A DNA stretch of 64,000 nt from Cylicocyclus nassatus. Lineage: Eukaryota > Nematoda > Chromadorea > Rhabditida > Strongylidae. Position 1 is the first letter of the stretch, and each line of letters opens with the position of its first letter. Positions 1 through 12,650 of this stretch are shown here, one piece after another. The stretch is from the NCBI GenBank assembly GCA_958299035.1, contig CATQJL010000001.1, forward strand, positions 13,697,834 to 13,761,833. Reading direction: 5' to 3'. Both the position numbers and the translations under genes were made by a program. The notes beneath the pieces are model-generated. The model was not told the origin of the DNA. It made no database searches and saw only the letters and a list, made by a program, of their open reading frames with translations.

Positions 1-1237
1 AGCGCAACAAAATGTCTGCAACTGTAAATTGTTTGCTATATGGTGTGAAATTAGTAGGACAAACCATGGCTCTTTCACATCTAGATAAAACGTGTTTATT
101 CCAGTTCGCTTCTTTTGACCCAGTACCGTAACACGTATCGATAGCCTTAACCTCAACGGGGTCCAACTCCTGTTCAGTTTTTAAAACTGGATTAGTCAAG
201 ACTGGTACCTGAAACTTGATTAGTGAGTCAAGACTACTGAATGTTTCCTAACTTACGGCAAGAAAAAGGAAGCTATTGGCAAATATTTTTGACAACATAT
301 GTTCTCAGTCACCACTCAGCTGAACATTTAACTGCTACTCGGCTATTGTTGAGCTTTCCTGCACATCTCCCATGTTTAATGTCACGATTGTTACAAAAGG
401 GCTTTTTTTGGCTACCAAATATTTGCAGTATCGGAGGGCTACGAATCCACAATGGCGTACTTGTGCACTAGCATTTGCGCTGTAGCTAATGAACGTTTGA
501 ATAGAAAGAACTATGACGGAAATAAGGGGACACAGTTAACTTTGCAGCGTTCAATCAGCGAAAAATCAACAAATTTTTGCATCAGCGAATCAGCATCTAA
601 ACTTTGGTATCAAAGCATAGCTGTGAACAAAAAAGGTGTAACTCATCAACACAAAACTTTTCAATTTCCAAAATATATTCTTTGAAGTGACTACATTTTG
701 TTGGCTTACTACCCCCGTAGAACATAAAATGATGGACAGTTCAAGTGCCATTCGATGAAACTTTGTCTCCCCCTTTCAACAGTTGGCTTCTCTTGGCGTG
801 ACAGGCAAAATTTGAGGCAGAATTTCAGTATTTTTGATTTCACGAGTGCGCACTGACGTATAATAAGTTTCAAAATCTTCATATTTTGAAGCGGAACGCT
901 TAAGTACTTTGTAAGGTGTAAGTAATAGTAAAGATCGAGTTTTGAAACCTCGCTATTCTGAAAATTCTGCAATGTTTGGCGCAATAACAAGTTATGCGAT
1001 TTTTCCAAGATTTAGACTTTCGGAAACTTAATTAGCATGTTAGTTGGCAAAAGGTCTGCAGTAGTGCTGACTATATCTCCCCTAAAAGACTCGAATGAAA
1101 ATTTAGAAAATGAGCGGTAGTTGGACATGGTGAGAAAAAAGGTTGTAATTTCCAGCAATTATCTCAGCACCCTTTCAACAAATTAAAATGGAAATATAGA
1201 GGCTGAAAAGAGAAAGAAAACTGCATTAGGCACAGCT
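1..1237. other. no gene recognised
   Basis: Only short chance frames are present, on both strands. I see no splice-bounded coding exon, no repeat structure and no RNA gene here. Confidence 0.5.
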
Positions 1238-1519
1238 TAAAGGCAGCGTACACCCAAAATTTGAGTTACCTAATTTTCTAGATCTTTCTATACCGTGTAT
1301 ATACTGGGCCCAGAAGGAGACCAACTGCGTTGGTCCGGTCTTCCAATGTTGCTTCTAAGCGGAGAAAACCCCCCTCAATTTTCCTTCACTCCGCCCCTTT
1401 TCTTTCACTCCGCCTCCTCCGGACGAATCCATGGCAGCGTAAGCTGCAATTGCATTTGCAGTTGCTGTTGCAACTGCTGTTGCATCTGCAACTGCAGTTT
1501 TGGGTGTATGCTGCCTTTA
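1238..1519. mobile_element. small TIR element (MITE), AAAGGCAGCG family
   Basis: The left end reads AAAGGCAGCGTACACCCAAA and the right end is its near-perfect reverse complement (GTATGCTGCCTTT). That gives about 23-bp terminal inverted repeats around a 280-bp core with no transposase. The core contains a short run of TGCAAC/GTTGCA-type hexamers at about 1447-1497. Related ends recur at 24472-24641 and 33195-33562, so this is a family. The target duplication is unclear. Confidence 0.7.
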
Positions 1520-2050
1520 AAGTGTTTGTGGATCTTTATTCACAGGATTACTGGGTTATTCCAAAAAAACTGACAAAAATTTTACACCGAACCAATAGAC
1601 CAACATCGACAAAGTCAAGACGTATCGTAATAGATAAAAGTGAATTTTTTTTCGTAACACTGCTACAGGTAGCCACTCAGATGTCATTATTGGCATTAAA
1701 CTGTGCAGTGCACGATCCAGAATCCATTTTTGAGGCAGGCGAATCTCATTAATGGTGTGCTGCAATATCTGTGAAAGATCCATGAAATTATTTTAGCATC
1801 GGCGATATGAAAGTAGCAAATTGTACCTATCGACTGACTTAGCAAGAGGGACGTGAATTCGTCTAACGTAATTTTCAAGATTATGATTTGCGAGGCATAA
1901 TCGCCAGTAAAAATGTTGCATTAGGTTGTTTCTGAGGTCCCAATTCTTAGATCGGTTCCCAAAGTCCGACGAGCAATATAAGTACTATCCCTTGAGTTTA
2001 TCACTCCTTTTGATAAAACTTTCTTTACTGCAACTTTGTGAAAGCGTAAG

Positions 2051-2191
2051 CAGTACAATACCGCTCATATTTTTTGGAAAATAGACGCGAATGTATGGAC
2101 ATGTATGGACATGTCGCTACATCTCCATACATGTCCATACATGTCCATACATTTGCGTCTAATCATAAAAAATGTGAGCGGTATTGTACTG
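2051..2191. repeat. 141-bp foldback repeat
   Basis: The interval starts CAGTACAATACCGCTCA and ends with the reverse complement. The two arms pair along about 60 bp. The centre is built from repeats of ATGTATGGAC and its complement. It is probably a miniature non-autonomous transposon; no coding capacity. Confidence 0.7.
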
Positions 2192-3247
2192 TTTTTTATC
2201 AGGGCATTCATATCAGCATTTTGTAAGAACGCCAGAAGTGAAACATTATTTTAGTCATTCAACAATACTTGATCAGATTCTTGAGATTCCAGTAATTATC
2301 TATATAAGAAACCAACTTTCGTCTTCTATAAGGTGCATTTGACTCAAAAAATTTGATAATTAAAAAAGGAAATTTAAAATTAATTCGACTTATCATAAAG
2401 CATGTGGTATGAAAAAGTAACACTTTGAACTCTTTGAATCAGTTTTTTCTGCTCCTTTCAGCAATCAATGCGGACTACTTGCTTCTGAGTACTAAGGTTC
2501 TGCAGAAATTTCTAATCTAGGGTTTTTACCATGCCCAAGTTTGGCAATTGTCAAGTTCTTAGAACTTCTAGAAGAAGCTCGATAACCGCTGGAAAGAGCA
2601 CACAAGTGCAAAACACAAATCCTTTTGGTATCTCCAGGCTGCCTTTCCAAAGTTACCAAATTTGTTTTTTTATGTCAACAAACTGCATATTTGGTCAAGC
2701 CAAATCTACAGAACAGCAATTGGCAAGCAAATAGGGTATTGCTCGATGCAGTTTTTTCTTCTATTCCCGACATGAGCGTATCCATCCATATTTGGCAACT
2801 TCCTAGGAGATCATCTTAGTTGTGTGTGGATGCGTCTAAACCGTTGCACCTGAAATTATCTTAAGCAGTGGACGTTCATGAACGCCTACGCTCTATAAAA
2901 TTAGTTTTCAAATCAAAAAGTTTTGTAGCTGTTAAATCACGAACACTCTCAGTGTTTGATGCGTTCGTGTATCACACGACATTACAAAAGAGAATATTTT
3001 TGGAAAAATTGCTTTGTAAAATACGGGAAAGTTTGTTGAAGGCGCCTAAAACATTTCTTGCGTTGTATATTGTTAGGTATGGCAATCTTGGATTCGAAAT
3101 TTCGGCGTTTATTGACCACGAAAGCAAATGATTTGCAAATGTAACTGTTGCAAAGAGGAACTACTGAATCAAATACCTTTGATGATTGGCAGTCTTCACC
3201 ACGTGTTTCTATGACAGTTAAAGTACGGAAAGAACTTCCGCAAGGAT
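2192..3247. other. no gene recognised
   Basis: Two overlapping frames near 2531-2819 and others near 2868-3131 show no domain, no splice support and no codon pattern that stands out. I call nothing here. Confidence 0.4.
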
Positions 3248-4922
3248 CTAATAAAGATCGGTTCACAACAATACGAACACCTCATATTCTGCCGTTTTGG
3301 AAGAAATGCAAGAAACCGTTAACATCATGTGAAAGAGCGTAGCCGAAAACAATATACGCGGCACAAAAATGAAATTCACTACCAATTTCGGAGAAGCATT
3401 GTCGGCGGAAGTTTTGAGCCGGTTCATAATTATACGAACCTCAATCGATCTTCTTCCATGGTGCAACTTTAACATTTTAAATCCCATGTAGGCTACGAAT
3501 TTGAAGTCCGAGTTACCTACAACGCATTGGACCTGATAAATGAAAAATTCGGGAAACGGCCCTTTTGAACCGCTCGCTACCACAGCGCGCCTCTGATTGG
3601 TCAACGTGTCCACTGCTATAGCGAGTTAATACTCGTTCATTTTTGTACATCTTTCGTGCGCGCGCAAAGGGTTCAAAAGGGCCTACACCCAAAAATTCTA
3701 CCTACTATCATAGCTCGAAATGACTGCGGACCAAGTCCGCCAAAAAATGCATGCTTTAATGAGGTTTCAAAACTTTATTCAGTTTTAGGTTAAGGAATGA
3801 GGAACATATAAATGTGTGGTCTAGCGCTCAAAAAATATCAATGTAATTGTCCCACTTGCCAATTTCACCACAGGGTTGGCACACTTTTGAAACTCAAGAC
3901 TCCACTTCTGCCATTCGCAAAGGTTCGATGACGAGGCAAATCATCGCTTGCATCAACATACCAGTACTAGGGTTTGTGAGACCTCCGCAAAAGCTATTCT
4001 TGAGGCTTCGGAGCTAAAAAGCAGAAAAAGGTATAGGCTGTCCAGCCAGCATCGGTCCCACGCTGGTATGCCTTGCGAGAACGCACCGTCGCATAGACAT
4101 TCTTTAACGTATGGCAGAGTTCGCACGCGTCACACCGCATCGTCGCAAGTTGCCGCAGGCACGACGTCACAAACCGATGCTGGTTGATATAGCCCATATG
4201 CTTGCGTTGAGTTGCTTATTCATTTCATTGAATGTCGAGTGTGTGATGGAAACAAAGCGCTCTACGTCTAAGTTTCTCAAACAAAACACAAGTTCTAGGA
4301 CATCGCACACAGAATTATGTTTCCGATGTGCTTACAAAATCGCAGAACTTTGTAAACGGCAGAGGTCGAATTTTGAGTCTCAAAAGTGAGCCAACCCCAT
4401 GGTGAGTTTGGGACTAGGTTGGCAACTGGAACAATTACATCAATAGCTTCTAAGCGTTAGAACGCGCATTTATTAGTTTTTCATCCTCGACCGTTAGAGC
4501 TGAATAAAGGTTTGAAATATTAATAAAGCACGCATTTTTGGGGCCGACTTGGTCCATTGGTTTTTGGAGCCGATTTGGTCTATATCGAGCTATGAAAGTA
4601 GGGTAAAACTTTTCGTACTTTCAGGCTTAATGTGTAGTGGGTATCTCAGACTTCAAGGTCGTAGCTTTACATGGGATTTTTTACGTTAGGAGTTGCACCA
4701 TCGAACGAAAAAAGATCTCTGATTAAGGTTCGTATAATTATGAACTGTCAAAAAAGTATTTTCGGCGCACTTTGCTTTTCAAGACTGACAACGAATCTCA
4801 CTTTTGTGCTGCGTATGTTGTTTTCGGTTACGCTCTTTTACAAGGTATTAGTGGTTTCTTGCATTTATTTTAAAACCGGTGAACCGCAAAGTATGAGGTG
4901 TTCGTATAACTATGGATCGATC
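3248..4922. mobile_element. 1.7-kb foldback element with long inverted arms
   Basis: The left part (about 3248-3950) and the right part (about 4180-4922) are diverged reverse complements. Matching blocks include 3684-3790 against 4490-4620 (both read ATAGCTCGA / TCGAGCTAT next to a TTGGTCC motif), 3265-3560 against 4640-4920, and 3830-3915 against 4365-4440. The minus frame at 3263-3613 and the plus frame at 4671-4997 translate to related peptides only because they are the two arms. No transposase is visible. It resembles the foldback DNA transposons common in nematodes; superfamily not assigned. Confidence 0.7.
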
Positions 4923-5164
4923 TTCATATTGAGTTTGTACATAAATTTTGCAACTTTTCCCGTAACTTTCCCCTTCTTGAAGGCTCTTATTTTTTGATAT
5001 TGTATAGAACATGATCTAGTTTACGGGACTACGCAAAAAGCTTGATTTTGGTAGCATACAAAAAAATTAGAAGCATTTTCAAAAACTGTTGAAAACCAAG
5101 CTTTTAAATTTTTTTTAGCAAAGAAGCCGTGACAACCTAAATCGAACACACTCAGAAGGAAATA

Positions 5165-5875
5165 AATGCAATCAGGGCTCGGCACAGGTGGCTTACAGGG
5201 CAAGCTGGATATCGTTTTGGAGGTAAAATTCAAAGGGGATATCGTTTTTAGGAAGAGCATACCGCTGTCTTTCGATCTGCTGCTGGCACGCTGCCGGCAT
5301 GCCGGCAGCTTGATCTTCCAAACAAACAAATGGCTTGTTTACAGTAAATTGAAAATGAAATGACATCAAAATAAGTGTGTAGATGGGCAATGGGGGGATA
5401 GTACTATGTACAAAAAATTATGAAAAAGTTATGTGAATTAGAGTCGCGGCAAACTTTTTTTTGGATTTAGGTGGCTTTACAGCCACCTGGAAGCCACCTG
5501 AGGTGGCTGTAAAAAGAAAAAGTCATATATTTTCCTTCCTTCACATAATTTTCTCGCATGTTTAACATAGCCTTGTTCTACATCAAAATCCACACTACTG
5601 AGTTTTTGAATCTCTCAGAGCCCCCTCTTCCTCGCCTAGTTACAGCCCTTCAAATATTTTGTATGACGCGGCAAGCCTGCTCCAAGCGCGCAAAGGTGCG
5701 CGTCGGACACAGCATGCTGCCAATTCGGGGAAAATGAACATCTTTAACTTTTTTCGTCTGTTCGAAGTTGTTGTATGTTTTGTTCCGTTACGTTTCGTTG
5801 TTCGATTTGATCCTTTCACGATCGCGTCATAGGTGATGTCGTATTTTCCTGCCGAAGTCTATAGGGACTTCGTTT
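5165..5875 (+). repeat. dispersed repeat, copy 1
   Basis: This interval is similar in the same orientation to 10780-11800. Shared landmarks include a GGTATCGTTTT-like start, a TATGAAAAAGTTATG stretch, GGTGGCTTT, the CGGACACAGCATGC block and CCAATTCGG. Short frames inside are not conserved between copies, so I do not call a gene. Confidence 0.6.
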
Positions 5876-8800
5876 TTGAATAATTGAAAAAGCCACTTCA
5901 TGCCGAACCCTGACTGCAACATGTTGCTAGAGGTTGACTTATCAAACTCACTAGAAAAGAAATGGACTTTGATCACAAATTAGGATCTGGCGCTTTCGAG
6001 AATTTGAGCAAGTCGAATGGTAAATTTGGGGAGCATCCGTCACTAACTAAGCTGCGAAACTTGAAATGTACCGGAACTTCGCAAAGTGGGATAATTCGAC
6101 ATGTTGAACATGAGCATCATATTCTTTGTTGTAAGGTATAAAACCATGCCTCAACTCTACGAAGGAAGTCTTTTCATGCTGACCGAGTGTCATTTTCGTA
6201 ATCAGCATGTCAAATAACCCAACGATGACAAAATTCGACTAAAATGGCTGCTTTTGTAGCTTTCATCATAACCTTTATAATATCAAAGAATGATCTTTTC
6301 TACGATGCAGAAAAAGTGGGTACTTTCGGTTTTCTGGCCACATTTTTTCGCAGAAAATCCGTGTAAAACTCATTTTTCACGCTAGCATTTAATCGACCAT
6401 TGGCTTTACAACGAGCAAAATATGTTTCATTGTATACACAGCAGTCATGCTTTTTAAACTAAGACTTTCCGAAAAAAATTCTCTGCAGCTTTTGGGCCAG
6501 AAAATTTTTCTAATTGTGAGTACATTCCTGCAAAAATACGCTATACATGTTTGAAGATTGCTGTTTACGCTAGTTTCTGAAGCGCTTAAAAACATTGTTT
6601 GGGAAGTGAGGAGAACGCGCATTAATCAGAAATTAACCCAATGTTATAGGCACGCACTGGTTCTACTATCTGTATGTGTTACTCATTCTCTTGTGATGAT
6701 GGCTATGAAACCCGCCGCGCAATGATGACTACCACGAATGAATCGTAGACAACTACTCATTCAAGGTTTTTCTACGAAAGCTAGGTAATTTGTGTGAATG
6801 AAACCTTTTGCAAAAAACAAATGCAGATTTGAATCGATTTTTGAAAATTTTATGGGTTGCTGGTTGCCATAAGGACAATAATCGCGTGAGCCACATCTCT
6901 GTGCAAAAATCTTGTTGGATGCTAAGGTAAAACCTGACCATTTACGCAGCCAATTCTTTTTGGCGCCGTTTTCGCAAAGTAGTAGAACACTTTTTTGAGT
7001 TAACGTCCATGGCTTCACATTGAATGGTCAAACATATCCATGACTCTGCAAAAAGTAGTATTCACACCCAATTTTGCTGGCCGAGAGCAAAGTGGATTCG
7101 TTTGAAGCGCAATTTTCAACGAATCTATTCAATCCGTTCATGCTTTAGCATTGTGGGCTTTCATGCTGGTAGCGTGCGCTATGCAAAATTTGGACTGAGG
7201 ACGTTGGCTGGAACACGCTCTACGAATTTCATAAAACACACACACACAACGTAAAGTTATGATAGTCATATAAAGTCTCGGTATAGTAACGGTTATACAT
7301 TACAATCGTAGGCTGTCCACAGCATTTACTGAATAGAGAGCATGCAGCTCTATGCGTCTTCTCTCAACCTATGCAGTTTCGCTCTCTGTAGTTCAATTCC
7401 TGTTTAAAATAAGGAAAAAATGACACCCTACATACCAATTCTGAACACTTCGTGTGAGATCAAGTGTTTACTGGCTTGTTCCTCTAGCAATAAGCATGAC
7501 TTAGAATATTCAGCTTTTTTGTAATTGCTGGACAATGAACAGTTGATCCATCTCCAATGATATTCACCTTGTGAGCGGCCGTCTCGTAGTTTCAAAACAA
7601 TGGAAGCCATTGTCTCAAACATTCGAAATATAACATAATTGAAAATAGAAAATAAGAAATGAAATTTTGACAACAATTCATGAGTTGCTTCTCTTGGTCC
7701 AATCATTGAAATGTTATTGGCTTAGGGTTTACGCTGCAGAGCCCTCACCTCCTATGCATCTAAAAGAAATTGTGTAGGACTCCAAATCCAAATCATGGTT
7801 ATTCAAGTATTTTCGTAATTTTCAAATCAGAGATGCTGTTGCAACATTAACAAAGAATCAAAAAGCTGTTAGCACACGCTTTCACGATTCTTGAAGTAGC
7901 AGCCAAAATTAGAATCCACAATTTTTGCCATATCAAAGTTTAGCATTTTTCCATTTGGACATCTGGAAAGCTTTTGATAGAAGGATAGTAAACAAAGTGC
8001 GATGTAACGCTTATTTTGGCGTCTCTGTAGGTGGATTCTCAAGATTTCTAAAATATTTTGTTGATGCTACCAAATTCTATATCTGCTCTACTCAGGCCTT
8101 ACAAGATCGTCATTCAAGCAGCTTTTTCTTTTCTTTCTATAAAGCACTTTTCTTCCTTGTTTGTGAAGGGTTAGGAGGGCGACTATTAGAAATTTTAATC
8201 TTTGAACGCGCTCCTGGCTGTAGATCAGAACTTTAAATACGATATCTCGAAGCGAAAGTTTTTGGGACAAAAAGCAAAGGGGTTTCGTTTTTGTAGGCGA
8301 AGACAATCGCAAAATTGGCGACGTTTTTTTAGTCGACGTTTCTTTTTTTGGGGGATTTTTTTAGGTTTTTAGGGGAAATATGGTGGAGGGTCAAAGGGGA
8401 CTTCGTAAAAATTCCCAGAAGTCAAGGGGAACTTCGTTTTTTGCATTTTCATCTAGGGTCTAAACAAAGCTTTGAAAAATCGCTGGAAATGAACATGGTG
8501 GAAAGCATGGATCGAAAGTTTTGCAAGTACTCTAGTGATTACGAACATAAATGCTATAAAGAGAAAGAAAAACTGCCCCGACCATTGTTTGAAGTTTTTA
8601 CTTATTCCTCGTGTAGAAGGTCCAATACCCGAAAGAACTTTCGGAACGGCCTAGTACAAATGGGTTCTGAGTTCTGCTTTACAAAGCTCTTGCGTCATTT
8701 TAGAATTCAGTAGAAATATTCGAAAATCACTGCTTCAAAACGAAGATTTCAAGGTGATCGAGACCCACTTTCCACATATTTTTTTCTCGTCAAGTATGCT

Positions 8801-9087
8801 CATTTTCATTGATCGAACTTGCTGAGCAAACTTGACAGTGACCATAACAACGACCAATCACGTTTGAAGTAGTGTCTTTCTCCATGGCTGTCCTCTTACT
8901 TTCATCACTATTTGATGCTCCTTTATCTCAAGTGGCGGCGGAGCAAGATTCTGCAAGATCAACGAAGTTCGTCGTCTCAAGTTTGATCCCATATTACGAA
9001 CTTTCGGATAAGTCATCTGCAAGTTGGATTTGCTAATCATTGATTCATCCTTTCTGCAAACTGCTGCATTATTCGACGGCAGTCCTC
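5876..9087. other. no gene recognised
   Basis: This 3.2-kb stretch has many short frames on both strands without splice-supported continuity. A segment near 8060-8290 resembles one near 13900-14130, so part of it is diverged repeat. Nothing else is called. Confidence 0.4.
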
Positions 9088-9403
9088 TGTGGGATACGAT
9101 GAGTCACAATAGGTCGTGATGCCCGATATAATCCTCCCACGTCTCAGGCCCGATATTCCATCCTCCCACATCTTCCGATATATCAGTACGTCTATCTATT
9201 ATGTAACATGCACGCTGGATCTAGTATAAAAGGAGACAGAACAAGCACGCCAGACGGAGACTTCACAGCCTTCACTCTCTGCCCCCCCCCTCCTTCAACC
9301 TCATTTTATAATCTTTATTATGCAGATAAATATCTATAATAGACAATACAGTATACCGCTACATGCCCTTAGACAAGGGTCCGATCAGCCTTTGGTCCGG
9401 ACA
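9088..9403 (+). mobile_element. solo LTR of a retrotransposon
   Basis: The 316-bp block begins TGTGGGATAC and ends GGTCCGGACA, the TG...CA ends expected of an LTR. It is flanked on both sides by the 4-bp sequence CCTC (9084-9087 and 9404-9407), which fits the target duplication of a Gypsy-type element. Inside lie a TATAAAAG box, a 9-base C run and A/T-rich sequence with AATAAA-like signals. No gag, polymerase or second LTR is seen nearby, so recombination between two LTRs probably removed the body. The assignment is an inference from ends, TSD and promoter. Confidence 0.6.
9225..9232 (+). promoter_or_regulatory. TATA box inside the solo LTR
   Basis: TATAAAAG sits in the middle of the LTR-like block, about where the U3/R border would be expected. 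If active it would drive plus-strand transcription toward 9400 and beyond. Confidence 0.5.
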
Positions 9404-9942
9404 CCTCCCTTAGACATGTCTTCAAATATAATACCTCCAAGAAATTGAAAAGGATACTTCATTCTGAATTTATAAAATAACGAGCCGGATCACGGGTTCC
9501 ACTCCGTTCTGGAGCCAGTCCATAAACTTGATCTCTCATGTAGAGAAATGCACCCCTTTTTTGACTTTTACTCGTCTTGGGTTCGCTTCTAGCGTACCTA
9601 CCATCGTCGTCTTGATGACCAGCAGATCAAATTGAGCTTCACTGCTCTCCTCCATGTGTGCACAGACACACGGACACATTTTCTGCTTTGATATATGGAG
9701 ATTCGAAGCTTTGCAAAAAATGCGGAAGCTGCACCGATTTCCCCACACTTCGCAAATCATCTAGGCTGTTTTCTGAGCATGCCGAACAATATGGAAAGCG
9801 GCTAGCACACTTATCCAAAGTGAGTTTCTCGCCTTTTGCTTTCAGTTTAGGGGGAAGAATCTTCCCCGTAAAATTGAAAGGATGGATCATCTCGATTAGG
9901 AGAAGGAAGATTTCACAGCACAAAATTTGAAGAAAAAGCTAC

Positions 9943-10665
9943 TAGGTTGGCTAATAAATAATTTCACTTTAACAAGCAACTCTAAGCTAAAAGTTCCATT
10001 GACTGATATTTAGCTACGATTTTTTGTGAACGGGTAGCCCAAGCTTCTACTATCACACACTCATCACACTTCTACTATCACATCACATAGAATTCCCAAA
10101 CCTGATAAAAGACAGTCATGCACTTATATGCCAGCCTTTCGAAAAATTACTTTTTAATTTCCAAGTTTCGTTCTCAGCTTGTAGTATGTGCACAGACGAG
10201 TAATTTGCTGATCGAATACATGCAACTTTTGGCTACACGGCGAACCACATTGAACGCTGTGATCTGCTGTCTGTGTATTTTTGCAGCCAAAAATGTGATA
10301 ATTTTTCGGATCTGCGCGTAAGAGTCAGTTTTGGGGCAATTCAAATCGCATGAGTTTGACCATCTATGGCCATGCAAATGATCGGGAATATCAAAATCGT
10401 ATGTGTGCGTACCATTCGTGCACGTTACTCCCAAATTCAGTTGGACTTTTGGTGCATGGCTTTTCGGAAATATGACGAAGTAATCTGACCTTTATGCTTT
10501 CCTGTACCATTTCGCCATCAAAACAATAATTTTTGAGCAAACAATGTTAAACGTACCATTCTCCTTGATTTACCCTTTCATGGTACCATACATTAATACA
10601 CAAATTTATCTGTAACATTTCCACAAACCGTTAAAAACGACCAAAATTATTTTTAGCCAACCTAA
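9943..10665. mobile_element. mariner-tip MITE, TAGGTTGGCTAATAAATAAT family
   Basis: The left end reads TAGGTTGGCTAATAAATAAT and the right end ATTATTTTTAGCCAACCTAA. These are the TTAGGTTGG-type tips typical of mariner-family elements. There is no transposase frame. Two relatives lie at 23914-24442 and 45491-46041. Confidence 0.75.
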
Positions 10666-10779
10666 TAGATCAAAAAACGCGGAAGATCACTACACAACCT
10701 CATATGTACACTATGACAATGATGTTGGTGCATGCGCACTAGGTGCCCTAAGTGTGAATCTCGCAGGTGATAACATGCG

Positions 10780-11800
10780 ATCAGGGTTCGGCGCATGTGG
10801 ATCGGGCACACTGGGTATCGTTTTCAGTTAGAAGGCAAAAGGGATGTCATTCTGCGTGGGCAAAGCACCAGAGGAAATGCATGTACCAGCTCAGTATCGT
10901 GAATATAAAAAAACTGCCAATTGCTTCGTGCAAAATCGACATCTGGGTAGTGGTGAATTTTCTTTAACCTGACCTTGAGAGGCAACCTAACTGGATTTGA
11001 TTATATAATTAACAGAAAAATACAGATTTTCCCCAGCTAAACTCCTATCAACTCAACAAATGTTTGCAGCCCCCCACCCCTCCTTGCAAACAATACAGAT
11101 CGCTGTTGTCATATAAGTCATACGCGTAGATAATCCGAACTCCCCCCTTCTGGGACATTGTAAGCGGTCAACACTGCTCTATCATTCCCATTCCCTGCAA
11201 GATCAACATCTCCCTGTCCAAAATGCCCTTCGTGTAAGCGCGGGGACTCAAAATCGTGCTGAAGTAAACAAAAGCATTGTTTACCGCAAAAAGAAACTGG
11301 TATGACACTCGGTGTGTAGACACGCCATGGGGATTTGCAACTATGTATGAAAAATTATGAGAAAGTTATGTTAACTAAAAACGTGGCAAACTTTTGGGAG
11401 TTAGGTGGCTTTGCATGGAAAACGGAGGTGACTCAGGTCAGAAGAAACAAAGTCATGTATTCTATCTTTACATAAATTTTTCATGGATTTTTACATATTA
11501 CATTTAAAATCCTAGTAATCAGCTTTTGACTCTCCTCAAACCACCTCCTCTCCGCCGATTCAAGCCCTTCCAAATATTTCGAATGACGGCGACAATCCTG
11601 CTTTGGTGGTGCACGGCGGACACAGCATGCGGCCAATTCGGATACGAACACCATTACTTATTTTATCGTCTATTTGTTGTTGTTTTTGTATTGTGATCTA
11701 TATTTCTTTGTCACTTGTGTTTGATTCATTCATGAGCGTGTCATACGGAATGCCGTATTTTTGTTAAAGTCGAGGTGACTTCGTTTCCAAAAAATTGCCA
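10780..11800 (+). repeat. dispersed repeat, copy 2
   Basis: This is a diverged direct copy of 5165-5875, about 5.6 kb downstream of it, with roughly 300 extra bases in the middle (about 10900-11250). Both copies share the TATGAAAAATTATGA-like block and the CGGACACAGCATGC block. It could be an old interspersed repeat or a local duplication. Confidence 0.6.
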
Positions 11801-12058
11801 GAGTTATTTCGCTCTGCATGCGATGCTAACAATGAAATCTTTGGTCACTCTCTATATTGCCGGAACTGCCTTTGACTGCATTTGAAAGTTCTTGATTTTT
11901 TTCCATGGTGTTCTTTTTTTCTCTACGACCCTCTATAGCGTGTTCTATACGCAGTCCCACATCCAGTTACTTTTTGTTTTGAGGCGGACTGAGCTGATTC
12001 GGAAACTAGATTTATTCAAAAACTGTGTCCAGCTCTATGATAGCTGATTGTGTTGATA

Positions 12059-12573
12059 GATACCACTGACGGTGCATCGCTCCTCGCTGAATATAAGTAT
12101 ACCTTGCTCGGTTACCAACGAACTCGGGGAACAGCCAATATACCGCTGGCGTGCCAGATAAACCCTTGGATATAGTCAGCGAACACGCAATTTTTACTGT
12201 TTGGCTCTACTGTTGTGAAATAGCGCCAAAGATACCACTGACGGTGCATCGCTCCTCGCCGAATATAAGTATACCTTGCTCGGTTACCAACGAACTCGGG
12301 GAACAGCCAATATACCGCTGGCGTGCCAGATAAACCCTTGGATATAGTCAGCGAACACGCAATTTTTACTGTTTGGCTCTACTGTTGTGAAATAGCGCCA
12401 AAGATACCACTGACGGTGCATCGCTCCTCGCCGAATATAAGTATACCTTGCTCGGTTACCAACGAACTCGGGGAACAGCCATTATACCGCTGGCGTGCCA
12501 GATAAACCCTTGGATATAGTCAGCGAACACGCAATTTTTACTGTTTGGCTCTACTGTTTGAAATAGCGCCAAA
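12059..12573 (+). repeat. tandem repeat, three units of 172 bp
   Basis: The unit starts GATACCACTGACGGTGCATC, and copies begin at 12059, 12231 and 12403. Units are nearly identical; differences include CTGA/CCGA near the unit start and CAATATA/CATTATA. 172 is not a multiple of three, so the two identical-looking 60-residue frames at 12151 and 12323 are by-products of the repeat and not genes. Confidence 0.9.
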
Positions 12574-12650
12574 GCCGCTGGCGGCGGCTAACGGCGGCCG
12601 ACTACTGATAAAGGCGGCTACAGGCGGCTAACGACGGCTGCCGCGCCATT
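12573..12650 (+). repeat. GC-rich GGCGGCTAACG short repeats
   Basis: Directly after the 172-bp array, variants of GGCGGCTAACGGCGGC repeat for about 75 bases. The abrupt change in base composition marks the array edge. Confidence 0.6.

Noticed and set aside
7925..8236. Plus frame with LDIWKAFDR, reminiscent of a reverse-transcriptase motif
   Set aside because: Only this short match is present. No other RT motifs, no catalytic double-Asp motif and no upstream open frame follow.
12151..12505. Two near-identical 60-codon frames
   Set aside because: They are repeats of the 172-bp array. The repeat length is not a multiple of three and nothing else supports translation.
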